From: Pseudomonas asgharzadehiana
GTDB lineage: Bacteria > Pseudomonadota > Gammaproteobacteria > Pseudomonadales > Pseudomonadaceae
Assembly: GCF_019139815.1 (NCBI RefSeq)
Contig: NZ_CP077079.1
Location: forward strand, 3,534,001-3,598,000
Direction: 5' to 3'
Length of the DNA: 64,000 bases
A program made the position numbers and the translations under genes. Below are positions 56,912 through 64,000 of this stretch, piece by piece. The notes under the pieces were generated by a model. That model had not been told where the DNA came from. It was given only the letters and a program-made list of their open reading frames with translations, and searched no databases. How positions within the stretch are numbered: position 1 is the first letter of the stretch; each line of letters begins with the position of its first letter.

Positions 56912-58840
56912 TTATTCAGACCCGGTACCCGATGGCCCACAAAAGCCCCCTGCTCCATTCTTGCGGTCAATTGGCACATATTTGGTATCTGAATACCCTA
57001 TCTCAACACCATTTCGCACCACAGAGTATTTTGCCGACCCTGCGGAATAATCACGTAACGGCTTGATCAGGTTTTCATAGTCCGTTATCTGGAACGTATG
57101 AGATGTTTCACCTGCTTGCCATACATGACTCATGGTATGAGCCGTCGAGAGAATGGCATCTTCATTTAGATATCTCCGAAACCCCTGCCATGTCAGCACC
57201 ACCAGATCCCCTGGCTTCAATACATTCGGCGCCGGATTGACCACCACGTTCACCACCTGCCAAATAGGTGGTTGAGTATCACAATTAAGAAATCTGCTTG
57301 AGTGTAGAAACGACTGAGGAAAACTCGGTTTTGAGTAAACAACAGGCGTAATAAGGTTGACCGCAACTATTTGGTCAGGCGACGACTGTTGATTGACGCC
57401 ATTATCTGTTTGGTAATACACCAACGTTGTCGAATTGCTGCCGGCGGCTTGGATCACCGGCCAGGGAATCGGATTATCAAATTCAACAACCGCCCCTGCT
57501 TGATCATTGAGCTTCACGGTATAAGTCGCAACGGGTGCCGCCTGGCCTGGCCAGAAAAGATTTACTTTCTGACCCTCAACCGGTTTATCGAACAACGTGA
57601 AGTAAGCTCTCACCGGCCCAACGGAATCGCGGCTATCCAGGACATTGGGAACGTTGGAAACCTGGCCCTGTATGTTAACCAAGGCCAATTGACTGTTCAG
57701 CAATGCGGGCGCCAGCGGGTTTTCCTGGCCTGCGATCGTCATGTCCACCGTCACCTGTTTAGGTCGGGAACGCACGCCTTGGCCCGTATCCCCTGCACGG
57801 CGAATGTAGTAACGCACCGGTAAGTCAATGATCCGGCGCAGGTTCGCGCCCTTGGCAATTAATACACTCCACGGCACGGGAACCGTGAGAGGCAACGTGT
57901 TGACAGGCACGGCAGGAAGCAAGCTACCGTCCCACTCAACCACACACTGGTCATCAGGCATGGCGTTGTCATACTGACGCACCCTGACCGAAACAACAGC
58001 GCGTGCATCTGCCCGATTAACCAGCAGATCCGAGTCATACGCCGGCACCTCAGGCATCGACAAATTGGCTGGCGGCGCGGTCAAATCAATTGGTACATAG
58101 CCAACTAGCGAATTGCCAGAAGTATTACCGGCGCGGTCCCGTAACTTATAAAATAAATAAAGTATGGGGAAGCCGGCAAACTTCCGAATCTCCGCTACTG
58201 GAATATTCACAATCATTGGCCCACTGATGGGGGCAAAGGCTTGCCTGTGAATGTCCAGTCCTGTGGGTGGCGTGTCACTGCCTCTCAAAAAACATAACAC
58301 GGTGTCTCCCGTCTTGCGATCTAGGTAATCGCCCGGCACTTCCACTTCCACCGACAGTTGGTTGCTTAAGGCGGACTCGGTAATCGGATTAATCAGAAAC
58401 TTTGCGGGATTCAGGACCTGACCAGCACCCGGTGGATTTTTATCGATAATGATAGTGCGGGTAAATGAAGTCTCGTACACTTGGCTGTCTGAAAACTCGT
58501 TTCTGATACGATAAAAAATCTCAACTGTCGCGCTAGTTTGAAAGTAATCTGAAGAAATGAATATTGAGTAAGGAAAATCAGCGTCCGTAATCGGCCCCTT
58601 CAACTCCACTGTTAGAAATTCATCACCGGCGGCTCCCTTAACGTCCCAAACGAACGTAATCCAATCACTCGTACCACTAGGAGGCAGCTGCGACCAAGGA
58701 GTCGTTATTTGAATCTCCAAGTCCGAAAACAAATATTTTACGGGAAGCAATCCGTCTGGCTGCAAGTTGACAACTTCAAGTGCCGGAAGCGTCGGTGTGT
58801 CGTTAGTGTTAATCGCATTACCCGTTGAAGTCGTGTCCAT
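56912..58840 (-). CDS. Large modular protein of unknown function (Ig-like repeats), copy B
   Basis: 642 residues from ATG 58840 (GGCGGGAAAATC upstream; frame open further upstream but without a plausible start). About five modules of 110-130 residues with the same pattern as copy A: WITFVWDVKG, CVVEWDGSL, NLFWPGQAA, VVLTWQGF as the Trp strand; IPVAEI, VPWSVLIAKGAN, IPWPVIQAAGSN as the middle strand; VRYYIRRAGD, LVYYQTDNG as the aromatic strand. No signal peptide. LLPVKYLFSDLE near residue 32 echoes LLPVKIFGQG in copy A. 169 bases separate the two genes. Function unknown. Confidence 0.65.
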   Translation of the reverse strand: MDTTSTGNAINTNDTPTLPALEVVNLQPDGLLPVKYLFSDLEIQITTPWSQLPPSGTSDWITFVWDVKGAAGDEFLTVELKGPITDADFPYSIFISSDYFQTSATVEIFYRIRNEFSDSQVYETSFTRTIIIDKNPPGAGQVLNPAKFLINPITESALSNQLSVEVEVPGDYLDRKTGDTVLCFLRGSDTPPTGLDIHRQAFAPISGPMIVNIPVAEIRKFAGFPILYLFYKLRDRAGNTSGNSLVGYVPIDLTAPPANLSMPEVPAYDSDLLVNRADARAVVSVRVRQYDNAMPDDQCVVEWDGSLLPAVPVNTLPLTVPVPWSVLIAKGANLRRIIDLPVRYYIRRAGDTGQGVRSRPKQVTVDMTIAGQENPLAPALLNSQLALVNIQGQVSNVPNVLDSRDSVGPVRAYFTLFDKPVEGQKVNLFWPGQAAPVATYTVKLNDQAGAVVEFDNPIPWPVIQAAGSNSTTLVYYQTDNGVNQQSSPDQIVAVNLITPVVYSKPSFPQSFLHSSRFLNCDTQPPIWQVVNVVVNPAPNVLKPGDLVVLTWQGFRRYLNEDAILSTAHTMSHVWQAGETSHTFQITDYENLIKPLRDYSAGSAKYSVVRNGVEIGYSDTKYVPIDRKNGAGGFCGPSGTGSE

Positions 58841-58919
58841 GATTTTCCCGCCGCGTCGGTGAGTCACTATTACGAACTGCGTTAAAACAGAGTGAATACC
58901 CAATGCCGCTCTACCGATA

Positions 58920-58935
58920 CTGTCAAAGTTGACAG
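58920..58935. promoter_or_regulatory. 16-base palindrome upstream of copy B
   Basis: CTGTCAA-ag-TTGACAG, 80 bases before the copy B ATG and 140 before ptxS. Distinct from the PtxS operator; candidate operator for the modular-protein block. Confidence 0.45.
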
Positions 58936-59024
58936 GTGACGCTGCCGTTCGTCGGGCGAGGGCACCGGCGATTTCCACGTTTTCACGCAAATACACTTGA
59001 CGTTTTCAGGTTGTTGCGGTTTCC

Positions 59025-59038
59025 TGAAACCGGTTTCA
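59025..59038. promoter_or_regulatory. PtxS operator 1
   Basis: TGAAACCGGTTTCA, perfect 14-base palindrome, 37 bases before the ptxS start; identical to the PtxS target described in P. aeruginosa and P. putida. Indicates autoregulation. Confidence 0.9.
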
Positions 59039-59074
59039 ACGCTTCACAACTTCCAATAAGAAAGGCCTGCCAAC

Positions 59075-60088
59075 GTGACCACTTTTTCTGCCGCCCAGCG
59101 CAGCCGTGTGACGATGCTTGATGTGGCCGAGCGCGCCGGCGTATCCAAGGCCAGCGTGTCGCGCTTCATCGGGGATGACCGTGCATTGCTCTCTGACGCC
59201 ATCGCCCTGCGCATCGAACAGGCCATCAGCGAACTTGGCTACCGCCCCAACCAGATGGCCCGTGGTTTGAAACGCGGGCGCACCCGCCTGATCGGCATGC
59301 TCGTGGCCGACATCCGCAACCCCTATTCCATTGCCGTGATGCACGGCGTCGAAACCGCCTGCCGCCAACACGGCTACAGCCTGGTGGTGTGCAACACCGA
59401 CCGCGATGACGCGCAGGAGTCCCAGCACCTCGCCGCGCTGCGGTCGTACAACATCGAAGGGCTGATCGTGAACACGCTCGGCCACCACCTCGACCAATTG
59501 CTGGAACTGCAACGGGAAATGCCGCTGGTGCTGGTGGACCGCAAGGTCGAGCCGCTGCACAGCGACCTGGTGGGGCTGGACAACCCGGCGGCGGTGCGCA
59601 TGGCGGTGGAACATCTTGAGCAACAAGGTTATCGCGAGGTGTTACTGGTGAGCGAAGCCACCGATGGCACCAGCTCACGCCTGGAGCGCCTGGCCAGCTT
59701 CAAGGCTGAAATCGCCGCGCGCCAAGGCTTGAGCGGCGCGGTGTTGGAACTGGATGACGCGCTGCCTATTCATCTGCAGGCTTTTCTCGCAAAACCCGGC
59801 GCCAAGGCGTTGTTCTGCGCCAACGGCGTCGCCGCCCTGGCCTGCACCCGCGCGCTCAAAGCCTTGGGCGTTGAGCTGTTTGCCGACGTCGGCCTGATCG
59901 CCCTGGATGACCTGGATTGGTACCCGCTGGTGGGCACCGGCATCACCGCCCTCGCCCAGCCCACCGAGGCGATTGGCGCCAGCGCCTTCGCCTGCCTGCT
60001 CAAGCGCTTGCGCGGCGACACTGCGCCGACACGCACCCTGGATTTTTTACCGGAGCTGATGATTCGCGGCTCGACTCAGCCCATTTAA
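59075..60088 (+). CDS. ptxS: LacI-family repressor PtxS
   Basis: 337 residues: N-terminal LacI HTH (VTMLDVAERAGVSKASVSRFI with the hinge helix YRPNQMARGLKRG) and a periplasmic-binding-protein-like effector domain. Regulates 2-ketogluconate metabolism; 2-ketogluconate releases it from DNA. GTG start supported by AAAGG 11 bases upstream and by the family N-terminus. Two perfect operators flank the gene. Located directly before kguE as in other pseudomonads. Confidence 0.95.
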   Translation: MTTFSAAQRSRVTMLDVAERAGVSKASVSRFIGDDRALLSDAIALRIEQAISELGYRPNQMARGLKRGRTRLIGMLVADIRNPYSIAVMHGVETACRQHGYSLVVCNTDRDDAQESQHLAALRSYNIEGLIVNTLGHHLDQLLELQREMPLVLVDRKVEPLHSDLVGLDNPAAVRMAVEHLEQQGYREVLLVSEATDGTSSRLERLASFKAEIAARQGLSGAVLELDDALPIHLQAFLAKPGAKALFCANGVAALACTRALKALGVELFADVGLIALDDLDWYPLVGTGITALAQPTEAIGASAFACLLKRLRGDTAPTRTLDFLPELMIRGSTQPI

Positions 60089-60104
60089 ATTTTTTGCACA
60101 AAAA

Positions 60105-60118
60105 TGAAACCGGTTTCA
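60105..60118. promoter_or_regulatory. PtxS operator 2
   Basis: Second perfect TGAAACCGGTTTCA, 14 bases before kguE; controls the kgu operon. Confidence 0.92.
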
Positions 60119-60131
60119 GAGGTAAACAACA

Positions 60132-60914
60132 ATGCACAAATACCCCGTCTCCATCAGCCTTTCCAGCTACGGCGCCGAGTTGGTTCGCCAGCAAGGCCAG
60201 TTGAGTTTTGTCCCGTTGCTCGCCAGCGCCGGTGCCCAGCGCATCGAATGGCGTGAGGAGCTATTGACCGTCGAGCAACCCACTGAGCTGGCCCAGGCTG
60301 CGGCCGATCAGGGCCTGGAAGCCGTGTTCTCATCACCGCTGGAGCTGTGGGTGGCCGGCCGTGCCCAGCCGAACGCCGAGCTCGCCGCCACCCTGGATCG
60401 CGCCGGGGCCTTCGGCGCGCGCTGGCTGAAAGTCTCCCTGGGTTACTTCACCGACACCAACGACCTGGGCAGCCTGCACGCGTTGCTCAACCGCCACCCG
60501 GTGCAGTTGCTGGTGGAAAACGACCAGACCCTGCACGGCGGGCGCATCGAACCGATGCAGCGTTTCTTCAGCGAAGTCGAACGCCTGGGCCTGCCGGTAA
60601 AAATGACCTTCGATATCGGCAACTGGCAGTGGCAGGACCAGTCCGCCATCACCGCTGCGCGCCTGTTGGGCCGGCATGTCGACTACCTGCATTGCAAGGC
60701 CGTGGCGCGCCGCCCGGACGGCAAGCTGGTGGCGCTGCCGCCCGGCGCCACCGACCTGCATCTGTGGGAACAACTGCTCAAGCACATGGCCCAAGGAATT
60801 ACCCGCGCGGTGGAATTCCCACTGCAAGGCGACGACCTGGTCGACGTCACCGCGCGACAGGTCGCCACCCTCGCCCGCCTTGGCCAACCCCATGGGGAGA
60901 ATGCCCATGTCTGA
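60132..60914 (+). CDS. kguE: KguE, epimerase-like protein of 2-ketogluconate use
   Basis: 260 residues of the xylose-isomerase-like TIM-barrel family ([15 protein letters not shown] at the start, [11 protein letters not shown] and [12 protein letters not shown] later, Glu/Asp/His metal-site style). Proposed epimerase in the kgu pathway; the exact reaction is not settled. First gene of the operon; overlaps kguK by 8 bases. Confidence 0.9.
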   Translation: MHKYPVSISLSSYGAELVRQQGQLSFVPLLASAGAQRIEWREELLTVEQPTELAQAAADQGLEAVFSSPLELWVAGRAQPNAELAATLDRAGAFGARWLKVSLGYFTDTNDLGSLHALLNRHPVQLLVENDQTLHGGRIEPMQRFFSEVERLGLPVKMTFDIGNWQWQDQSAITAARLLGRHVDYLHCKAVARRPDGKLVALPPGATDLHLWEQLLKHMAQGITRAVEFPLQGDDLVDVTARQVATLARLGQPHGENAHV

Positions 60915-61848
60915 GATCGATATCCTTTCGTTTGGCGAAACCATGGCGATGTTCGTGGCCGAGCAGACCGGCGACCTGGCCCACGTGGCGCAGTTTGATA
61001 AACGCATTGCCGGCGCCGACAGCAACGTTGCGATTGGTTTGTCGCGCCTGGGTTTCAAGGTCGCCTGGCTGAGCCGGGTGGGCAATGATTCCCTGGGGCG
61101 CTTTGTGGTCGATACGCTCACGCAAGAAGGGCTGGATTGTCGCCACGTGGCCGTCGACCCGCTGCACCCCACGGGTTTTCAGCTCAAGTCCCGCGAAGAC
61201 GCCGGCGCCGACCCGCAAGTGGAGTACTTTCGCAAAGGCTCCGCCGCCAGCCATTTGTCTGTCGCGGCCATCAGCCCTGCACTGCTGCAAGCGCGCCACC
61301 TGCACGCCACCGGCATTCCGCCAGCCTTGTCCGCCGCCACCCAGGAGCTGTCCCGCGAGCTGATGACGCAGATGCGCAAGGCCGGGCGCAGCGTCTCGTT
61401 CGACCCCAACCTGCGCCCTTCGCTGTGGGCCAACGAGCAGCAGATGATCCGCGAAATCAACGCCCTCGCCGGCCTGGCCGACTGGGTATTGCCGGGCCTG
61501 GGCGAAGGCCGTTTGCTCACGGGTTTTGACGACCCGGCCGACATCGCCGCGTTCTACCTTGACCAGGGCGCCGAAGCCGTGGCCATCAAGCTCGGCGCCG
61601 ACGGCGCCTACTACCGCACTCACCTCGACCAGGGCTTCGTCGCCGCCGTGCGCGTAGACAAGGTGGTGGACACCGTCGGCGCCGGCGATGGGTTTGCCGT
61701 GGGCATGATCAGCGCCCTGCTGGAAAACTCAAGCTTCCCCGAGGCGGTGCGGCGCGGCAATTGGATCGGCAGCCGCGCCGTGCAAAGCCGTGGCGATATG
61801 GAAGGCCTGCCGACCCGCGCCGAACTGACCACCCGATCCGTCGCATAA
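60907..61848 (+). CDS. kguK: 2-Ketogluconate kinase KguK
   Basis: 313-residue PfkB-family sugar kinase: [16 protein letters not shown] near residue 35 and [15 protein letters not shown] near 255 with the catalytic Asp. Phosphorylates 2-ketogluconate to the 6-phosphate. ATG at 60907 inside the end of kguE (ATGTCTGA overlap) signals coupled translation. Confidence 0.94.
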   Translation: MSEIDILSFGETMAMFVAEQTGDLAHVAQFDKRIAGADSNVAIGLSRLGFKVAWLSRVGNDSLGRFVVDTLTQEGLDCRHVAVDPLHPTGFQLKSREDAGADPQVEYFRKGSAASHLSVAAISPALLQARHLHATGIPPALSAATQELSRELMTQMRKAGRSVSFDPNLRPSLWANEQQMIREINALAGLADWVLPGLGEGRLLTGFDDPADIAAFYLDQGAEAVAIKLGADGAYYRTHLDQGFVAAVRVDKVVDTVGAGDGFAVGMISALLENSSFPEAVRRGNWIGSRAVQSRGDMEGLPTRAELTTRSVA

Positions 61849-61893
61849 CCGATTCCCTGTTGCCACAACTACAACAAGCTCAGGAGCACTCTT

Positions 61894-63186
61894 ATGGAAA
61901 CCGTGAAACTCGCCACCCGCCGCTGGTGGTACATCATGCCCATCGTGTTTATCACTTACAGCCTGGCGTACCTGGACCGTGCCAACTACGGGTTTGCCGC
62001 CGCCTCCGGGATGGCCGAAGACCTGATGATCACGCCGGGCATGTCCTCGTTGCTCGGCGCGCTGTTCTTTCTCGGCTACTTTTTCTTCCAGGTGCCGGGG
62101 GCGATCTACGCGCAAAAGCGCAGCGTCAAAAAGCTGATTTTCGTCAGCCTGATCCTCTGGGGCAGCCTGGCCACCCTGACCGGCGTGGTGTCCAACGCCT
62201 ACATGCTGATCGCCATTCGCTTCATGCTCGGGGTGGTCGAGGCGGCGGTGATGCCGGCGATGCTGGTGTACCTGTGCCACTGGTTCACCCGTGCCGAACG
62301 TTCGCGCGCCAACACCTTCCTGATCCTCGGCAACCCGGTGACCATGCTGTGGATGTCGGTGGTGTCGGGCTACCTGGTGCAGCATTACAGCTGGCGCTGG
62401 ATGTTTATCATCGAAGGTTTGCCGGCGGTGTTGTGGGCGTTTATCTGGTGGCGCCTGGCCGATGAGCGGCCAAAAGACGCCAAATGGCTGAGCGACGCCG
62501 AGAAACAGTCACTGGAAACCGCCCTCGCCGCCGAACAGGTAGGCATCAAGGCAGTCAAGAACTATGGCGAAGCGTTCCGCTCGCCCAAGGTGATCATCCT
62601 GGCCTTGCAATTTTTCTGCTGGAGCATCGGCGTGTACGGCTTTGTATTGTGGCTGCCGTCGATTCTCAAGGCCGGCTTGAAGATGGACATGGTCGAAGCC
62701 GGCTGGCTCTCGGCGCTGCCTTACCTGGCGGCCGTGATCGGCATGCTGGTGGTGAGCTGGGGTTCGGACAAGCTGCAAAAGCGCAAACGCTTTGTGTGGC
62801 CGCCGCTGCTGATCGCCTCGATTGCGTTCTACGCGTCCTACGTGCTCGGTGCAGAACATTTCTGGTGGTCCTACACCCTGCTGGTGATTGCCGGGGCGTG
62901 CATGTACGCGCCTTATGGGCCGTTCTTCGCCATCGTGCCGGAAATCCTGCCGGCCAACGTCGCCGGTGGCGCCATGGCGCTGATCAACAGCATGGGCGCG
63001 CTCGGCTCGTTCGGCGGCTCGTACCTGGTGGGTTACCTCAACAGCAGCACCGGCTCACCCGGCGCTTCGTACCTGCTGATGAGCGGCGCGTTGATGCTGT
63101 CGGTGGTGCTGACGATGTTCCTCAAGCCCGGCGCCAGCGACCGCTCGCCGGCCCCCACTCTGGAGTTGAAGGTAAAGACCTCATGA
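61894..63186 (+). CDS. kguT: 2-Ketogluconate transporter KguT (MFS)
   Basis: 430-residue major facilitator of the anion:cation symporter (ACS) family with 12 membrane segments. TYSLAYLDRANYGFAAA at TM1 and the DERPKDAKWLS central loop are typical for that group. Imports 2-ketogluconate. CAGGAGCACTCTT precedes the ATG; stop overlaps the kguD ATG by four bases. Confidence 0.93.
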   Translation: METVKLATRRWWYIMPIVFITYSLAYLDRANYGFAAASGMAEDLMITPGMSSLLGALFFLGYFFFQVPGAIYAQKRSVKKLIFVSLILWGSLATLTGVVSNAYMLIAIRFMLGVVEAAVMPAMLVYLCHWFTRAERSRANTFLILGNPVTMLWMSVVSGYLVQHYSWRWMFIIEGLPAVLWAFIWWRLADERPKDAKWLSDAEKQSLETALAAEQVGIKAVKNYGEAFRSPKVIILALQFFCWSIGVYGFVLWLPSILKAGLKMDMVEAGWLSALPYLAAVIGMLVVSWGSDKLQKRKRFVWPPLLIASIAFYASYVLGAEHFWWSYTLLVIAGACMYAPYGPFFAIVPEILPANVAGGAMALINSMGALGSFGGSYLVGYLNSSTGSPGASYLLMSGALMLSVVLTMFLKPGASDRSPAPTLELKVKTS

Positions 63187-64000
63187 AAAAGTCTGTGGTG
63201 TTGTACAAAACGCTCTCCGCGCCGCTGATGGCCCGCCTGCACGAACACGCCGAGGTCACGCTGATCGAGGCACTCGATGCCGGCGGCCTGGCCAAACTGC
63301 GCGACGCCCTGCCCGGCGCCCATGGTTTGTTGGGCGCCAGCCTGCGCCTGGATGCGCAATTACTTGACCTGGCGCCGCAGTTGGAAGCGGTGGCCAGCGT
63401 GTCCGTGGGCGTCGACAACTACGACATCGACTACCTGACCGGGCGCGGCATCCTGCTGAGCAATACCCCGGACGTGCTCACCGAAACCACCGCCGACACC
63501 GGTTTTGCGCTGATCCTGGCCACCGCTCGACGCGTGGTCGAGCTGGCCGACATGGTGCGCGCCGGCCAATGGAACAAGAACATCGGCCCGGCGCACTTCG
63601 GCAGCGATGTGCATGGCAAGACCCTGGGCATCATCGGCATGGGCCGCATCGGCGAAGCCCTGGCCCAGCGCGGGCACTTTGGCTTCGGCATGCCGGTGAT
63701 CTACCACAGCCATTCGCCCAAGCCACAGGTAGAACAACGCTTTGGCGCGCAGTACCGCAGCTTGCAGGCATTGCTTGAAGAAGCCGATTTTGTCTGCCTG
63801 ACCCTGCCGCTCACCGCTGAAACCGAGAAGCTGATTGGCGCCGAGGAATTCGCGCGGATGGGCCCGGAGACGATCTTTATCAATATCTCGCGCGGCAAAG
63901 TGGTGGATGAAGCCGCGCTGGTCGAGGCGTTGCAACACCGCGTAATTCGCGCAGCGGGGCTGGATGTGTTCGAGAAGGAACCGCTGGATCACGGCTCGCC
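63183..64000 (+). CDS. kguD: 2-Ketogluconate-6-phosphate reductase KguD (partial)
   Basis: 272 codons up to the window edge; the C-terminal part is missing. D-isomer-specific 2-hydroxyacid dehydrogenase fold: VSVGVDNYDIDYL, Rossmann motif GIIGMGRIGEALA, and INISRGKVVDEAALVEAL (catalytic Arg region), then GLDVFEKEPL. Reduces 2-keto-6-phosphogluconate to 6-phosphogluconate with NAD(P)H. Completes the kguEKTD operon. Confidence 0.94.
   Translation, partial: MKKSVVLYKTLSAPLMARLHEHAEVTLIEALDAGGLAKLRDALPGAHGLLGASLRLDAQLLDLAPQLEAVASVSVGVDNYDIDYLTGRGILLSNTPDVLTETTADTGFALILATARRVVELADMVRAGQWNKNIGPAHFGSDVHGKTLGIIGMGRIGEALAQRGHFGFGMPVIYHSHSPKPQVEQRFGAQYRSLQALLEEADFVCLTLPLTAETEKLIGAEEFARMGPETIFINISRGKVVDEAALVEALQHRVIRAAGLDVFEKEPLDHGS

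Noticed and set aside
1..64000. CRISPR arrays, tRNA/rRNA genes, insertion sequences, prophage genes
   Set aside because: Read through on both strands without finding spaced direct repeats of CRISPR type, cloverleaf sequences, transposase motifs or phage structural genes.

Overview
The window looks like a chromosomal segment from the Pseudomonas fluorescens group. It is GC-rich. It carries the complete mannitol operon known from P. fluorescens (mtlR, mtlEFGKDYZ), the ptxS/kguEKTD 2-ketogluconate cluster, a MuxABC-OpmB-type efflux operon, Pseudomonas-specific small families (DUF3203, DUF2790, DUF1652), and GTGGGAGGGGGCTTGCTCCC-type REP sequences. This assignment rests on family recognition, not a database search. 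I saw no tRNA, rRNA, CRISPR array, transposase or phage module, and no gap over 300 bases without a gene.

Layout. 1-8.5 kb: 3' part of a membrane diguanylate cyclase gene absent beyond the left edge, then a minus-strand GlgE-pathway operon (glgE, treS-maltokinase fusion, glgB) that converts trehalose to branched alpha-glucan. 8.7-15.8 kb: small proline-rich ORF, MgtC-like protein, DUF3203, CcoG, a MocR-type regulator, an SDR, and an MHYT-GGDEF-EAL protein. 16-25 kb: muxABC-opmB-type tripartite efflux operon with start/stop overlaps. 25.2-27.2 kb: thiol peroxidase and a glycosyltransferase. 27.2-36.6 kb: mtlR followed by the mannitol/polyol ABC transporter, mannitol dehydrogenase, xylulokinase and fructokinase, with a perfect REP hairpin after the binding-protein gene. 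36.7-39.8 kb: DUF2790 and DUF1652 proteins, an ACT-less threonine dehydratase preceded by what looks like a complete Ile-leader attenuator, and a ParD-like/methionine aminopeptidase pair. 39.8-44.6 kb: an ethylene-forming-enzyme (EFE) homologue, then sulfur-scavenging genes (sfnG, an acyl-CoA-dehydrogenase-fold oxidoreductase, a TauE/SafE exporter) with face-to-face sigma54 promoters around a 20-bp palindrome. 44.8-51.3 kb: an OmpR-type two-component system divergent from an RND adaptor/pump pair that lacks its own outer-membrane gene. 51.4-52.1 kb: DUF1345 protein. 52.2-58.8 kb: an AT-richer accessory block on the minus strand, made of two large modular Ig-like proteins of unknown function and an autotransporter. 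59-64 kb: ptxS and kguE-K-T-D, with two perfect PtxS operators; kguD runs off the right edge.

The most notable items are the EFE gene with every known active-site residue, a four-segment isoleucine attenuator whose leader peptide may be translated from a leaderless mRNA, the paired sigma54 architecture in the sulfur locus, and the uncharacterised modular-protein/autotransporter block.
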